In this document: one piece after another, positions 1 to 5,556 of the stretch
Layout of the letters: each line of letters begins with the position of its first letter
How positions within the stretch are numbered: position 1 is the first letter of the stretch
Source: JBBQVO01 sp038211505
GTDB lineage: Bacteria > Chloroflexota > Dehalococcoidia > DSTF01 > JACRBR01
DNA: 5,556 nucleotides
Direction of reading: 5' to 3'
Assembly: GCA_038211505.1 (NCBI GenBank)
Contig: JBBQVO010000205.1
Location: forward strand, 1-5,556
Position numbers and translations under genes: made by a program
The notes under the pieces: model-generated
Told to the model about the DNA's origin: nothing
Databases searched by the model: none
The model's input: the letters and a program-made list of their open reading frames with translations, nothing else

Positions 1-628
1 GGGATGACGGATCGTCGCCGAGTTTCGCGCGCAACTGGTTCACGTACGTGCGAAGGACGGCGCCGCCGTCGGCATACTCAGCGCCCCAGACGGCGCGCAG
101 GATCATCGGGTGTGTCAGTACGCGACCGGCATTGAGCATCATGTATTTCAGCAGGTTGTACTCAGTCGGCGTTAAATGCACCTCGTTCGGGCCGACGCGC
201 ACCTGCCGGCGCTCGATGTCGATGCTCAAATCGCCGACCGCGATGTTGGTGTCACGTCCAGGTCCCGCGGCGTGTCTCAAGGCGACGCGAATGCGGGCGA
301 GAAGTTCACCGGTAGCGAACGGCTTCGTCAGGTAGTCGTCGGCGCCCTCGTCGAAGGCGGCGATCTTCGTCTTCTCGTCGCCGACGACGGAGAGCAGAAT
401 GATCGGTGTGACTGAGTCGCGTCGCAGTTCGCGGCAGACGTCGACGCCGCTCATGTCGGGCAGCATCAAGTCGAGCACGACGACGTCGGGATGAAACGAC
501 GCAAACGCGGCGAGCGCGCTCTCCCCGTCGTCCGCCTCTCGCACCACATAGCCATGTCCCTCGAGCGAACGTTTCAGAGCGAGCCGAAGTTGCCGCTCGT
601 CATCGACGACGAGGATGCGTGCACTCAT
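1..628 (-). CDS. kdpE: KdpE-like OmpR-family response regulator, partial at the C-terminus
   Basis: This is a two-component response regulator that, by family, is phosphorylated by the adjacent KdpD-type kinase and binds DNA to control transcription. About 209 residues are in the window and the gene runs off the left edge; KdpE is about 225 residues, so only the last 15-20 are missing. The receiver domain (about residues 4-115) has the acidic pair D9/D10, phospho-acceptor D53 in VVLDLMLPD, S80 and K102 followed by Pro-Phe. The winged-helix output domain (about 125 onward) has the typical LTPTEYNLL and LRTYVNQLRAKLGDD motifs. The ATG at 628 overlaps the kdpD stop (ATGA). An AGGAG lies about 11 nt upstream inside kdpD, so translation is probably coupled. 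KdpE is the best match, but another OmpR-family member paired with a KdpD-like kinase is possible, since no kdpFABC target is visible. Confidence 0.9.
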   Translation of the reverse strand, partial: MSARILVVDDERQLRLALKRSLEGHGYVVREADDGESALAAFASFHPDVVVLDLMLPDMSGVDVCRELRRDSVTPIILLSVVGDEKTKIAAFDEGADDYLTKPFATGELLARIRVALRHAAGPGRDTNIAVGDLSIDIERRQVRVGPNEVHLTPTEYNLLKYMMLNAGRVLTHPMILRAVWGAEYADGGAVLRTYVNQLRAKLGDDPSS

Positions 629-2208
629 GCTGTCGCGCGCTCCTGGCCGACCGCGGGCAACGACACCGTGAACCGCGTGCCGTCTGGCGAACTATCGACG
701 TGGACGCTGCCGCCCGAGAGCGTCACGAAGCCTTTGACGATCGCCAGGCCCAGTCCGCTTCCCTTGACACGCCGGCTCTGATCGTCGGCGCGATAGAAGC
801 GTTCGAAGACGTGCGGCAGATCCTGGGTCGCGATTCCAGGCCCCTCATCGGCGACGAAGAGATCGATCGCGTCTTCGCCCGAAGGCTGAGCGCCGAGAAG
901 GATCGGAGTTCCGTCCGTCGCGTACTTCACGGCGTTTTCGATGAGGTTAACCAGCGCCTGCACGACGAGCGACGCATCGGCATGGACGAACAAGCCGTCG
1001 GCGGTATCCACGCGCACCTCCCGCCCGCGTGCCGTAATCGCCGTCCGTTCGCGCGCGTCCTCCAGCAGCGCGCGCGCCTCGACGGTTCGCAGCGCGGGCG
1101 CGACAACGCCTGACTCGATCCGGTTGAGATCGAGAATGTCGCTGATCACGCGGTTCAGCCGATCGGCCTGCCCGTCGATGACTTCGAGGAATGCCGCGAC
1201 ATCGGTTTCCGGCCACGCTACACTCGCGTCGAGCAGACTGGTCACCGCCATTTTGATGCTCGCTAGCGGCGTCTTGAGATCGTGAGATATCGACGTCATC
1301 AGCGCGGTCTTCATCTCGTCGGCCTGCATCAGGGCATCGGCATGCGCTGCCGCTCGCGCGAACTCGGCGCGCTGCACGCCGAGCGCGGCCTCGCGCGCGA
1401 ACGCCGCGAGCAGCCCCTCAGCGTTGTCCCGGAACGGCGTGGAGCCAATTGGGCCATCGAGCCGGAGGACGCCGATCGCCTTGCCTCCGACTTCCAGGGG
1501 CACGAATGCGACTCCCCGTTCGGGTTCGTCCACGCGGCGGCGCCCCGCTGGCGCGACGATGCGCGGGCGTCGTGCGGGGCTGAGGCCGGTGTGTCCAAGG
1601 CGCGCGACGATGCCCGTGTGGATCGCCTGTTCGACCATCACACCCTCCGCTCGATCCGGCATCCGAGACGAATTCCCGTCTCCCGCCGACGCCAGCACGC
1701 GCCACCCCGTCGGTGTCGCGCTCAATACGCTGGCGCCAGGAGCGTTGAAGGCGCCCACCACTTCGCGGCACAGCGACGATAGGGCATCGATCGGGTCGAT
1801 CTGGCCAATCATCGCGCGGGACAGTTGAAGTAACACCTGCGTCTCGGCTTCGCGACGAGCCGCCTCGCGCGCTGATGACCTCGCGTTCGACAGCAACGTC
1901 CCGCCAACAATTGATACGACGAGAAACACCAGCAATCCGAAGACGTTCGCCGGATCTTGCACGGTGAACGTATGCAGCGGCTCTACGAAGAAGAAGTTGA
2001 GCGCGAGGTTGGCGACGACGGCGGCGAACAGCCCGATCTGGCGGCCCCACGTTGCGGAGACGAGCAGCGTAAACGCCAAAAAGATCAGACCCTCGTTGAG
2101 AAGCCCGACCTGACGGTGAAACGGCGCCAGAACGGCGACGAGCGCCGCTGCACTGGCGATCGTCGTGAGAGCGCCGCCCAACGAAGTCCGAATCAGTACG
2201 AACGACAT
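625..2208 (-). CDS. kdpD: Short KdpD-like sensor histidine kinase (DUF4118-GAF-HisKA-HATPase)
   Basis: This is a membrane-bound sensor histidine kinase, partner of the overlapping response regulator. From the ATG at 2208 it has 527 residues. Residues 5-105 form the four-helix DUF4118 membrane domain of KdpD, with the hallmark FFFVEPLHTFTVQDP. A GAF-like region follows (about 125-280). The HisKA domain has its phospho-acceptor His at about 309 (SISHDLKTPLASIK). The HATPase domain has an N box (NLIENAVKYA, about 421-430), a G1 box (DEGPGI, about 454) and a G2 box (GSGLGL, about 483). Full KdpD is about 890 residues; the N-terminal KdpD and USP domains that bind nucleotides and regulate the kinase are absent. 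A TAG lies in frame at 2224-2226, so the protein cannot extend further upstream. A TTG at 2217 is an alternative start; neither start has a convincing ribosome-binding site. The 118-base gap upstream leaves room for a separate promoter, but none is clear. Confidence 0.9.
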   Translation of the reverse strand: MSFVLIRTSLGGALTTIASAAALVAVLAPFHRQVGLLNEGLIFLAFTLLVSATWGRQIGLFAAVVANLALNFFFVEPLHTFTVQDPANVFGLLVFLVVSIVGGTLLSNARSSAREAARREAETQVLLQLSRAMIGQIDPIDALSSLCREVVGAFNAPGASVLSATPTGWRVLASAGDGNSSRMPDRAEGVMVEQAIHTGIVARLGHTGLSPARRPRIVAPAGRRRVDEPERGVAFVPLEVGGKAIGVLRLDGPIGSTPFRDNAEGLLAAFAREAALGVQRAEFARAAAHADALMQADEMKTALMTSISHDLKTPLASIKMAVTSLLDASVAWPETDVAAFLEVIDGQADRLNRVISDILDLNRIESGVVAPALRTVEARALLEDARERTAITARGREVRVDTADGLFVHADASLVVQALVNLIENAVKYATDGTPILLGAQPSGEDAIDLFVADEGPGIATQDLPHVFERFYRADDQSRRVKGSGLGLAIVKGFVTLSGGSVHVDSSPDGTRFTVSLPAVGQERATA

Positions 2209-2326
2209 ACCAGGCAATTGTATCTACGCCATGGTGCTGAGTGCGCGAGTTGGTCACCGACTCCACGATCCGCCAGACAATGACTTCATCGTCGGGCTGG
2301 GTCATCTCGCGCTCGGCGTTGTCCGC

Positions 2327-2941
2327 TTAGTACCAGTGGGCGTTGCGCTCCGTCGCGGCATATACGGAGAGGAGGAGGTCTAGGTGCAAAAACAGCTTCT
2401 TCAACCAGGCGTTGGTGCTCGCGTCGAGCAACACCGGGTCGGGAATCTCGCGAGCGAGAACGAGACGAAGTTGTTCCTGCACCAGGCCGATCGTGAGCAC
2501 CAGAAAGCGTGCCGGCAGCGTTTGCAAAGTTGACAATCGCGGCCGAACGAGCGCGTGCCCGATCGCCGCGATGGCTTCCGCAGCCTCACCGTGGATGGGC
2601 GAGTTGACGAACAGAATGAGCCCTTCGTCAAAGACCGCGCGTCGAGCTGTTATCGCCTCGCCGCCGGACGGACCTGACTCGCCGGCGAAATACTGCGCTG
2701 TCTCGCGGCTGGCGAGCAGCGTGCGATAGACGTCGTCGGAGAGTGGCACGAGGCAGGCGCGCAGGATGTCCCGCGTCGCTGCGATGGCGGCTTCGTCGCT
2801 CGGCGAATATCCGAGGAGCGCCGCCATGGACTGCAGATGCGCTCCGAATTGCCGTCGATGTCGCCGTACACGCGGCGCGAGATCAGCGCCGCCCGACGAA
2901 ATGCGCGGCAGACGGACGTAGCGCCCTATCTGCTGATCCAT
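2327..2941 (-). CDS. Protoglobin-like single-domain protein (globin-coupled sensor fold)
   Basis: This 204-residue, largely helical protein has no predicted membrane segment. Its pattern resembles protoglobins and the sensor domain of globin-coupled sensors: an N-terminal extension, a helix beginning LGYSPSDEAAI, a following SDDVYRTLLAS...YF segment, an IGHALVR helix resembling the F-helix motif IGxxHxR, and a C-terminal AWLKKLFLHLDLLLSVYA helix. Single-domain protoglobins are about 195 residues, so the length fits. Such proteins bind haem and diatomic gases, but here the position that should hold the proximal His reads Leu, with a His two residues earlier. Haem binding is therefore uncertain. 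The ATG at 2941 is preferred over one at 2989, which would overlap glnK by 38 bases, because GAGGG at 2949-2953 sits 7 nt upstream and overlaps the glnK stop, suggesting coupling. The family call is by eye; an unrelated helical protein cannot be excluded. Confidence 0.6.
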   Translation of the reverse strand: MDQQIGRYVRLPRISSGGADLAPRVRRHRRQFGAHLQSMAALLGYSPSDEAAIAATRDILRACLVPLSDDVYRTLLASRETAQYFAGESGPSGGEAITARRAVFDEGLILFVNSPIHGEAAEAIAAIGHALVRPRLSTLQTLPARFLVLTIGLVQEQLRLVLAREIPDPVLLDASTNAWLKKLFLHLDLLLSVYAATERNAHWY

Positions 2942-2951
2942 TGAAGCGCCC

Positions 2952-3290
2952 TCAGATCGCCGCTTCGCCCGTCTCACCTGTCCGGACACGGATGAGCCTG
3001 CTCACGGGCGTGACCCAGATTTTGCCGTCGCCGACGGCGCCCGTGCGCGCGTTCTCGCAGATGCAGTCGATAATCTCAGCGGCGTGCGCGTCATCGACGA
3101 TCAATTCGATCTTCACCTTCGGAAGGAAGTCGACGCGAAACTCCGTGCCGCGCCATTGCTGCGCGACGCCGCGCTGCCGGCCGTGGCCACGCACTGGCGT
3201 GATCGTGATGCCTCCGTACCCCAACTCGCCGAGCGCTGCCAGAACCAGCGGCAGGCGTTCCTCGCGCAGGATCGCTTCGATCTTCTCCAT
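2952..3290 (-). CDS. glnK: PII nitrogen-regulatory protein (GlnK/GlnB type)
   Basis: This is a trimeric cytosolic signalling protein of the PII family. It binds ATP/ADP and 2-oxoglutarate and, when encoded next to amt, normally blocks the transporter by inserting its T-loop. At 112 residues it matches the standard PII length without gaps. Visible landmarks are GRQ at 37-39, VDFLPKVKIE at 53-62 including the 2-oxoglutarate ligand K58, the C-terminal PII signature TGAVGDGKIWV (about 83-93), and the ATP-contacting Arg pair near RLIRVRTGE. In the T-loop, the modification site Tyr51 is Phe and Tyr46 is Trp, with Thr at 49. Uridylylation or adenylylation at residue 51 is thus impossible. An AAGGAG lies 6 nt before the ATG. 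The gene sits 92 bases downstream of amt, the common amt-glnK pairing, and directly upstream of the protoglobin-like gene. Confidence 0.96.
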   Translation of the reverse strand: MEKIEAILREERLPLVLAALGELGYGGITITPVRGHGRQRGVAQQWRGTEFRVDFLPKVKIELIVDDAHAAEIIDCICENARTGAVGDGKIWVTPVSRLIRVRTGETGEAAI

Positions 3291-3296
3291 CTCGAT

Positions 3297-3302
3297 CTCC
3301 TT
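3297..3302 (-). promoter_or_regulatory. Ribosome-binding site of glnK
   Basis: AAGGAG on the minus strand lies 6 nt before the glnK ATG. It is close to the ideal Shine-Dalgarno sequence and fixes the start. Its strength suggests glnK can be translated independently of the interrupted amt upstream. Confidence 0.8.
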
Positions 3303-3382
3303 CGTGATGCCGGCTCCATTGCCACGACCTGCGGCGGGCAGAACTGCCTCGACGCGGCCCGATCTCTCGTCGACGGCGCGCT

Positions 3383-5104
3383 CTACACGGGCGCCCTACG
3401 GGCGTCGCCCGACCCGCCAGCCGGCATCGTTGACATCCCGGCCGCCGCCAGCAATTCCGCCGGAATGGCGCCGTGCAACTCGCGCTCCATGACGAAGCCG
3501 GCGTACCCGGGCACTCCGAATTCGGGCACATCGAGGCCTTGTATCTCGACGGCTGGATCGACACGCATAGAGGTGAACATCTTGTAGATGCCGAAGATGG
3601 TTGCGGTGAGTCCGAAGCCCCAAGCGAAGCAGACGGCGAGGCTGATCAGCTGCGCGCCGAGCTGCCCGGCGTCGCCGTAAAAGAGTCCTGTGACTTCGCC
3701 GGCCTGGCCGTTCCAGCCGGTGCCGTACGTTCCATCGGCGAACAACCCGACGGCGATGACTCCCCATGAGCCGCAGAGACCGTGGACGGAGACGGCGCCG
3801 CAGGGGTCGTCGACCTTGGCGACGTGGTCGAAGAACCAGACACCACCGCAGACGATGAAGCCGGCGATGAAGCCGATCAAGGCGGCCGCCCACGGTGAAA
3901 CGAAGGCGCACGGCGCGGTGACGGCGACGAGGCCGGCGAGCATGCCGTTACAGGACATCGAGATGTCCGGTTTGCCCCAGCGCCAGCCCGTCCAGGCCAT
4001 CGCCGCGGCGCCTCCGAATACCGACGCGGTCAGGGTGTTGACGATGACGACCGAGATGCGCAGGTCGGTCGCGCCAAGCGTTGAGCCAGGGTTGAAGCCC
4101 ATCCAGCCGAACAAGAGGATGAATGTCCCGACGACGACGAACGGAATGTTGTGGCCCGGGATGGCATTGGGTGTGCCGTCGGCGTTGAACTTGCCGAGAC
4201 GCGGCCCAAGCAAGATGGCAAGCGCCAATGCCGCGAATCCGCCCGTCGCATGCACGACGACAGAGCCCGCGAAATATACCGCTCAGTGGCCGAGGTTTGC
4301 GCCGTCACCCAGCTGCGAGAGCCAGCCGCCGCCCCAGACCCAGTTTCCGTAGATCGGGTAGATGATTGCGCCGATCGCCAACTCGGCGAAGATGAAGGTC
4401 TTGAAGTTGATGCGTTCGGCGATGGCGCCGACGATGATGTAGCCCGCCGTCTCCATGAACACGACTTCGAAGAAGAAGAGCGCCAGCGCGCCGACATCGT
4501 AGCCGTGTCCGGACTGCAGGAAGAAGCCGTGGACGCCGAACAGACCCCAGTCGTTGCTGGACGGAGCGATCAGATGTCCGAGCACCATCGCGCCGCCGAG
4601 GTTGCCGGGCGCGGCGTTAACCGCCGCACCTCCGAACTGAAAGGCGAAGCCGACGGTCCAGTAGCCGATGAACGCGATGACGAATGCGGCGAAGTTGAGC
4701 ATCATCATGTGGCCGGCGTTTTTCGCCCGCGTGAGGCCTGTCGTTAACAGCGCGAAGCCCGCCTGCATGAACAAGACGAAGGCGCCGGTGAGTAACGTCC
4801 AGCTGAAGTTGATGCCGAGCTTGTTGTGCCCGATCGCATCTGCGAGCGCGCCCGGGTCGTTCTTGGCGCAGGTGCGCACGGCCGCGGCTACGTCCGTCGG
4901 TGGCGTATCGCCGTTGAGCGGACAATCCGGAGCGATAAAGCCGGTGCCTCCGTTCCCGGAGTACGTCGCCGCGTCGCCGGCGCCGCCGGTCGCGGTGCCG
5001 CTGGCATCGCCATGCGCGAACTTCGCCGCGACGAAGAGCGCGATGAACGTGATCAGCGATAGAGCGACGATCTTTTGCAGTCCGCTGAATGATGATGAAC
5101 CCAT
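3383..5104 (-). pseudogene. amt: Ammonium transporter Amt, interrupted by an in-frame TGA at 4283-4285
   Basis: This encodes a trimeric inner-membrane ammonium channel. The frame is continuous over 573 codons except for TGA at codon 274. The N-terminus has a hydrophobic, signal-like segment (about 12-30), then about 60 Gly/Ala/Thr-rich residues with two Cys, then the Amt core. Core motifs include MQAGFALLTTGLTRAKNA, YPIYGNWVWGGGW, FNPGSTL, NGMLAGLVAVTAPCAFV and DDPCGAVSVHG. The twin pore histidines are at codons 285 and 441. The tail ends EIQGLDVPEFGVPGY plus about 50 residues. Related Amts read GHG-x-VDFAGSGVVH where this gene reads GH-stop-AVYFAGSVVVH. The Asp equivalent to E. coli AmtB Asp160 is Tyr, so even readthrough would likely give a defective channel. 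The downstream fragment could start only at a GTG inside the pore motif, which is implausible. The start is set by GAGGGG 4 nt upstream of the ATG. A sequencing error is the main alternative. Confidence 0.88.
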
Positions 5105-5108
5105 AACA

Positions 5109-5114
5109 CCCCTC
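5109..5114 (-). promoter_or_regulatory. Ribosome-binding site of amt
   Basis: GAGGGG on the minus strand lies 4 nt before the ATG at 5104 and supports this as the amt start. Confidence 0.7.
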
Positions 5115-5125
5115 GCTGAACTTGG

Positions 5126-5138
5126 CGGCCGGTGGCCG
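5126..5138 (-). repeat. Small hairpin in the amt leader
   Basis: CGGCC-ACC-GGCCG forms a perfect 5-bp GC stem with a 3-base loop, placed between the GlnR-like operator and the amt ribosome-binding site. It has no T tract, so it is not a terminator. It may structure the 5' leader, or it may be chance in GC-rich DNA. Confidence 0.35.
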
Positions 5139-5157
5139 GGAAGATGTCAGCAATCGT

Positions 5158-5206
5158 CGCAGGGCATCGTTACAGCGCCGTTTCGTCGATGTTACGGACA
5201 CATTTC
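5158..5206 (-). promoter_or_regulatory. Probable GlnR-type operator upstream of amt
   Basis: Minus-strand elements recur every 11 bases: GAAAT at 5206-5202, GTAAC at 5195-5191, GAAAC at 5184-5180 and GTAAC at 5173-5169. A degenerate CTGCG occupies the next register at 5162-5158. GTAAC-N6-GAAAC is an exact fit to the actinobacterial GlnR consensus gTnAC-N6-GaAAC. GlnR is an OmpR-family regulator that controls amtB, glnK and glnA during nitrogen limitation. The array lies about 65-100 bases upstream of the amt ATG, where an activator site is expected. I see no convincing -35/-10 pair downstream of it. The GlnR assignment is inference from motif, spacing and target gene. Other OmpR-family regulators that use 11-bp direct repeats remain possible. 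Confidence 0.6.
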
Positions 5207-5289
5207 GGCGCGTGTGGATTTTCTCATGTTGCTCCGCTTCCTACGGTCAGCGATCGAATCGGAACAAGCACCGTCGCGGCGCCGATGGC

Positions 5290-5318
5290 CGAAGCTTGGA
5301 TCGAACCGAGCTTCGATC
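5290..5318 (-). repeat. Two overlapping, mutually exclusive inverted repeats
   Basis: On the plus strand, GATCGAA (5299-5305) pairs with TTCGATC (5312-5318) across a 6-base loop. CGAAGCT (5290-5296) pairs with AGCTTCG (5309-5315) across a 12-base loop. Both stems are perfect 7-bp arms and share bases, so only one can form at a time. The site lies upstream of the GlnR-like array. It could be a dyad operator or an RNA element; the sequence does not say which. Confidence 0.4.
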
Positions 5319-5454
5319 GACGCCATTTCTCCGGTGCGCAAGGTTTGATGCCGCTCGGCCTGACGCGGAGGGCCTTACTGACGATTGGACCCCAACAATC
5401 CGGAGGCAACCGGCGCAGTTGGGTTCCGTGTTGGTGTCAACATCGGGACGGACG

Positions 5455-5480
5455 AAAAAAGACCGGCCCGGCGGCCGATC
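5455..5480 (-). terminator. Intrinsic terminator downstream of tRNA-Trp
   Basis: On the minus strand GATCGGCC (5480-5473) pairs with GGCCGGTC (5468-5461) around a 4-base GCCG loop, giving an 8-bp stem with one G-T pair, followed at once by six T (5460-5455). This is a textbook Rho-independent terminator. It ends the tRNA transcript and insulates the amt unit from it. Confidence 0.9.
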
Positions 5481-5494
5481 TTGAATCTAAAACG

Positions 5495-5556
5495 TGGCAC
5501 GAGTGGAGGGACTCGAACCCCCGACCGGCGGTTTTGGAGACCGCTGCTCTACCAAC
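5495..5556 (-). tRNA. tRNA-Trp (anticodon CCA), 5' end outside the window
   Basis: The last 62 bases of a tRNA, read on the minus strand; about 14 bases of the 5' acceptor and D-arm lie beyond the right edge. The D-loop part is GTTGGTAGAGC. The anticodon arm is GCGGT-CTCCAAA-ACCGC with anticodon CCA, which reads the Trp codon UGG. The T-arm has loop TTCGAGT. The 3' acceptor strand CACTCGT is followed by discriminator G, the usual base for tRNA-Trp, and an encoded CCA at 5497-5495. A terminator follows 14 bases downstream. In many bacteria tRNA-Trp lies near secE-nusG, but the window does not show that side. Confidence 0.95.

Larger units (their letters stand above)
5105..5454 (-). other. Non-coding region between the tRNA-Trp terminator and amt
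   Basis: About 350 bases without a credible gene; the only open frames are short, lack ribosome-binding sites and show no family motif. From the amt side it holds the ribosome-binding site, a small GC hairpin, the GlnR-like operator at 5158-5206 and two overlapping inverted repeats around 5290-5318. The rest, about 5320-5454, shows nothing I can assign apart from short imperfect inverted repeats such as 5383-5400. Confidence 0.7.

Noticed and set aside
2217..2222. TACAAT just before kdpD as a -10 box giving a leaderless transcript.
   Set aside because: No matching -35 element is present at a usual distance, and a single hexamer in this position is weak evidence.
1418..2305. A 295-codon minus-strand frame overlapping kdpD.
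   Set aside because: Its translation is arginine-rich with no domain, and it lies in another frame of the clearly conserved kdpD.
3337..3348. GGCAG/CTGCC inverted repeat between amt and glnK as a terminator or RNA element.
   Set aside because: The stem is only four to five pairs, with no T tract and no wider structure.
2743..3492. A 249-codon open frame on the plus strand, with other long plus-strand frames opposite kdpD and amt.
   Set aside because: They are antisense shadows of well-supported minus-strand genes in GC-rich DNA and show arginine/proline/serine-rich, motif-free translations.
3383..4255. A separate second amt gene beginning at the GTG at 4255.
   Set aside because: It is in the same frame as the upstream part, starts in the middle of the pore motif VVH, and has no ribosome-binding site.
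4250..4285. Programmed recoding of the amt TGA, for example as selenocysteine; a small CGTCG/CGACG stem-loop lies about 25 bases downstream.
   Set aside because: The family has Gly at this position, not Cys or Sec. A key Asp three codons on is also changed, and the stem is short and common in GC-rich coding DNA.
4283..4285. An alternative genetic code in which TGA is a sense codon.
   Set aside because: glnK and kdpD both end naturally in TGA at the expected family lengths, so TGA is a stop in this organism.
5224..5409. A 61-codon minus-strand frame in the region upstream of amt.
   Set aside because: It has no ribosome-binding site or recognisable motif.

Overview
The window is a high-GC bacterial segment (roughly 60% or more by eye). 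Every supported gene lies on the minus strand, so it reads from right to left. The right edge holds the 3' part of a tRNA-Trp gene followed by a strong intrinsic terminator. A roughly 350-base non-coding region comes next, and then five genes in the order amt, glnK, a protoglobin-like gene, a short kdpD and kdpE, which runs off the left edge.

The first part is a nitrogen module. It consists of a long-type ammonium transporter (Amt) and its PII partner, with good Shine-Dalgarno sites. Upstream of amt is an 11-bp-phased array of GTAAC/GAAAC elements that looks like a GlnR operator of the actinobacterial type. The amt reading frame is broken by an in-frame TGA. Within 26 bases of that stop there are two further departures from the family consensus. 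All three are explained by G-to-T changes on the coding strand, and one removes the conserved Asp of the transporter. As read, amt is a pseudogene, or this short patch is mis-sequenced.

The second part starts with a single-domain protein of about 204 residues that resembles a protoglobin or globin-coupled sensor domain. It is translationally coupled to glnK, and its expected haem-ligand histidine appears to be replaced. It is followed by a KdpD-type histidine kinase that lacks the usual N-terminal KdpD and universal-stress-protein domains, and by a KdpE/OmpR-type response regulator. kdpD and kdpE overlap by four bases. No kdpFABC gene is visible.

Taken together, the segment reads as an ammonium uptake and nitrogen-signalling unit placed next to a possible gas or redox sensor and a potassium-type two-component system. 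The GC content, GlnR-like operator and encoded tRNA CCA end would fit Actinomycetota or a neighbouring high-GC terrestrial phylum. The sequence alone does not settle the phylum.
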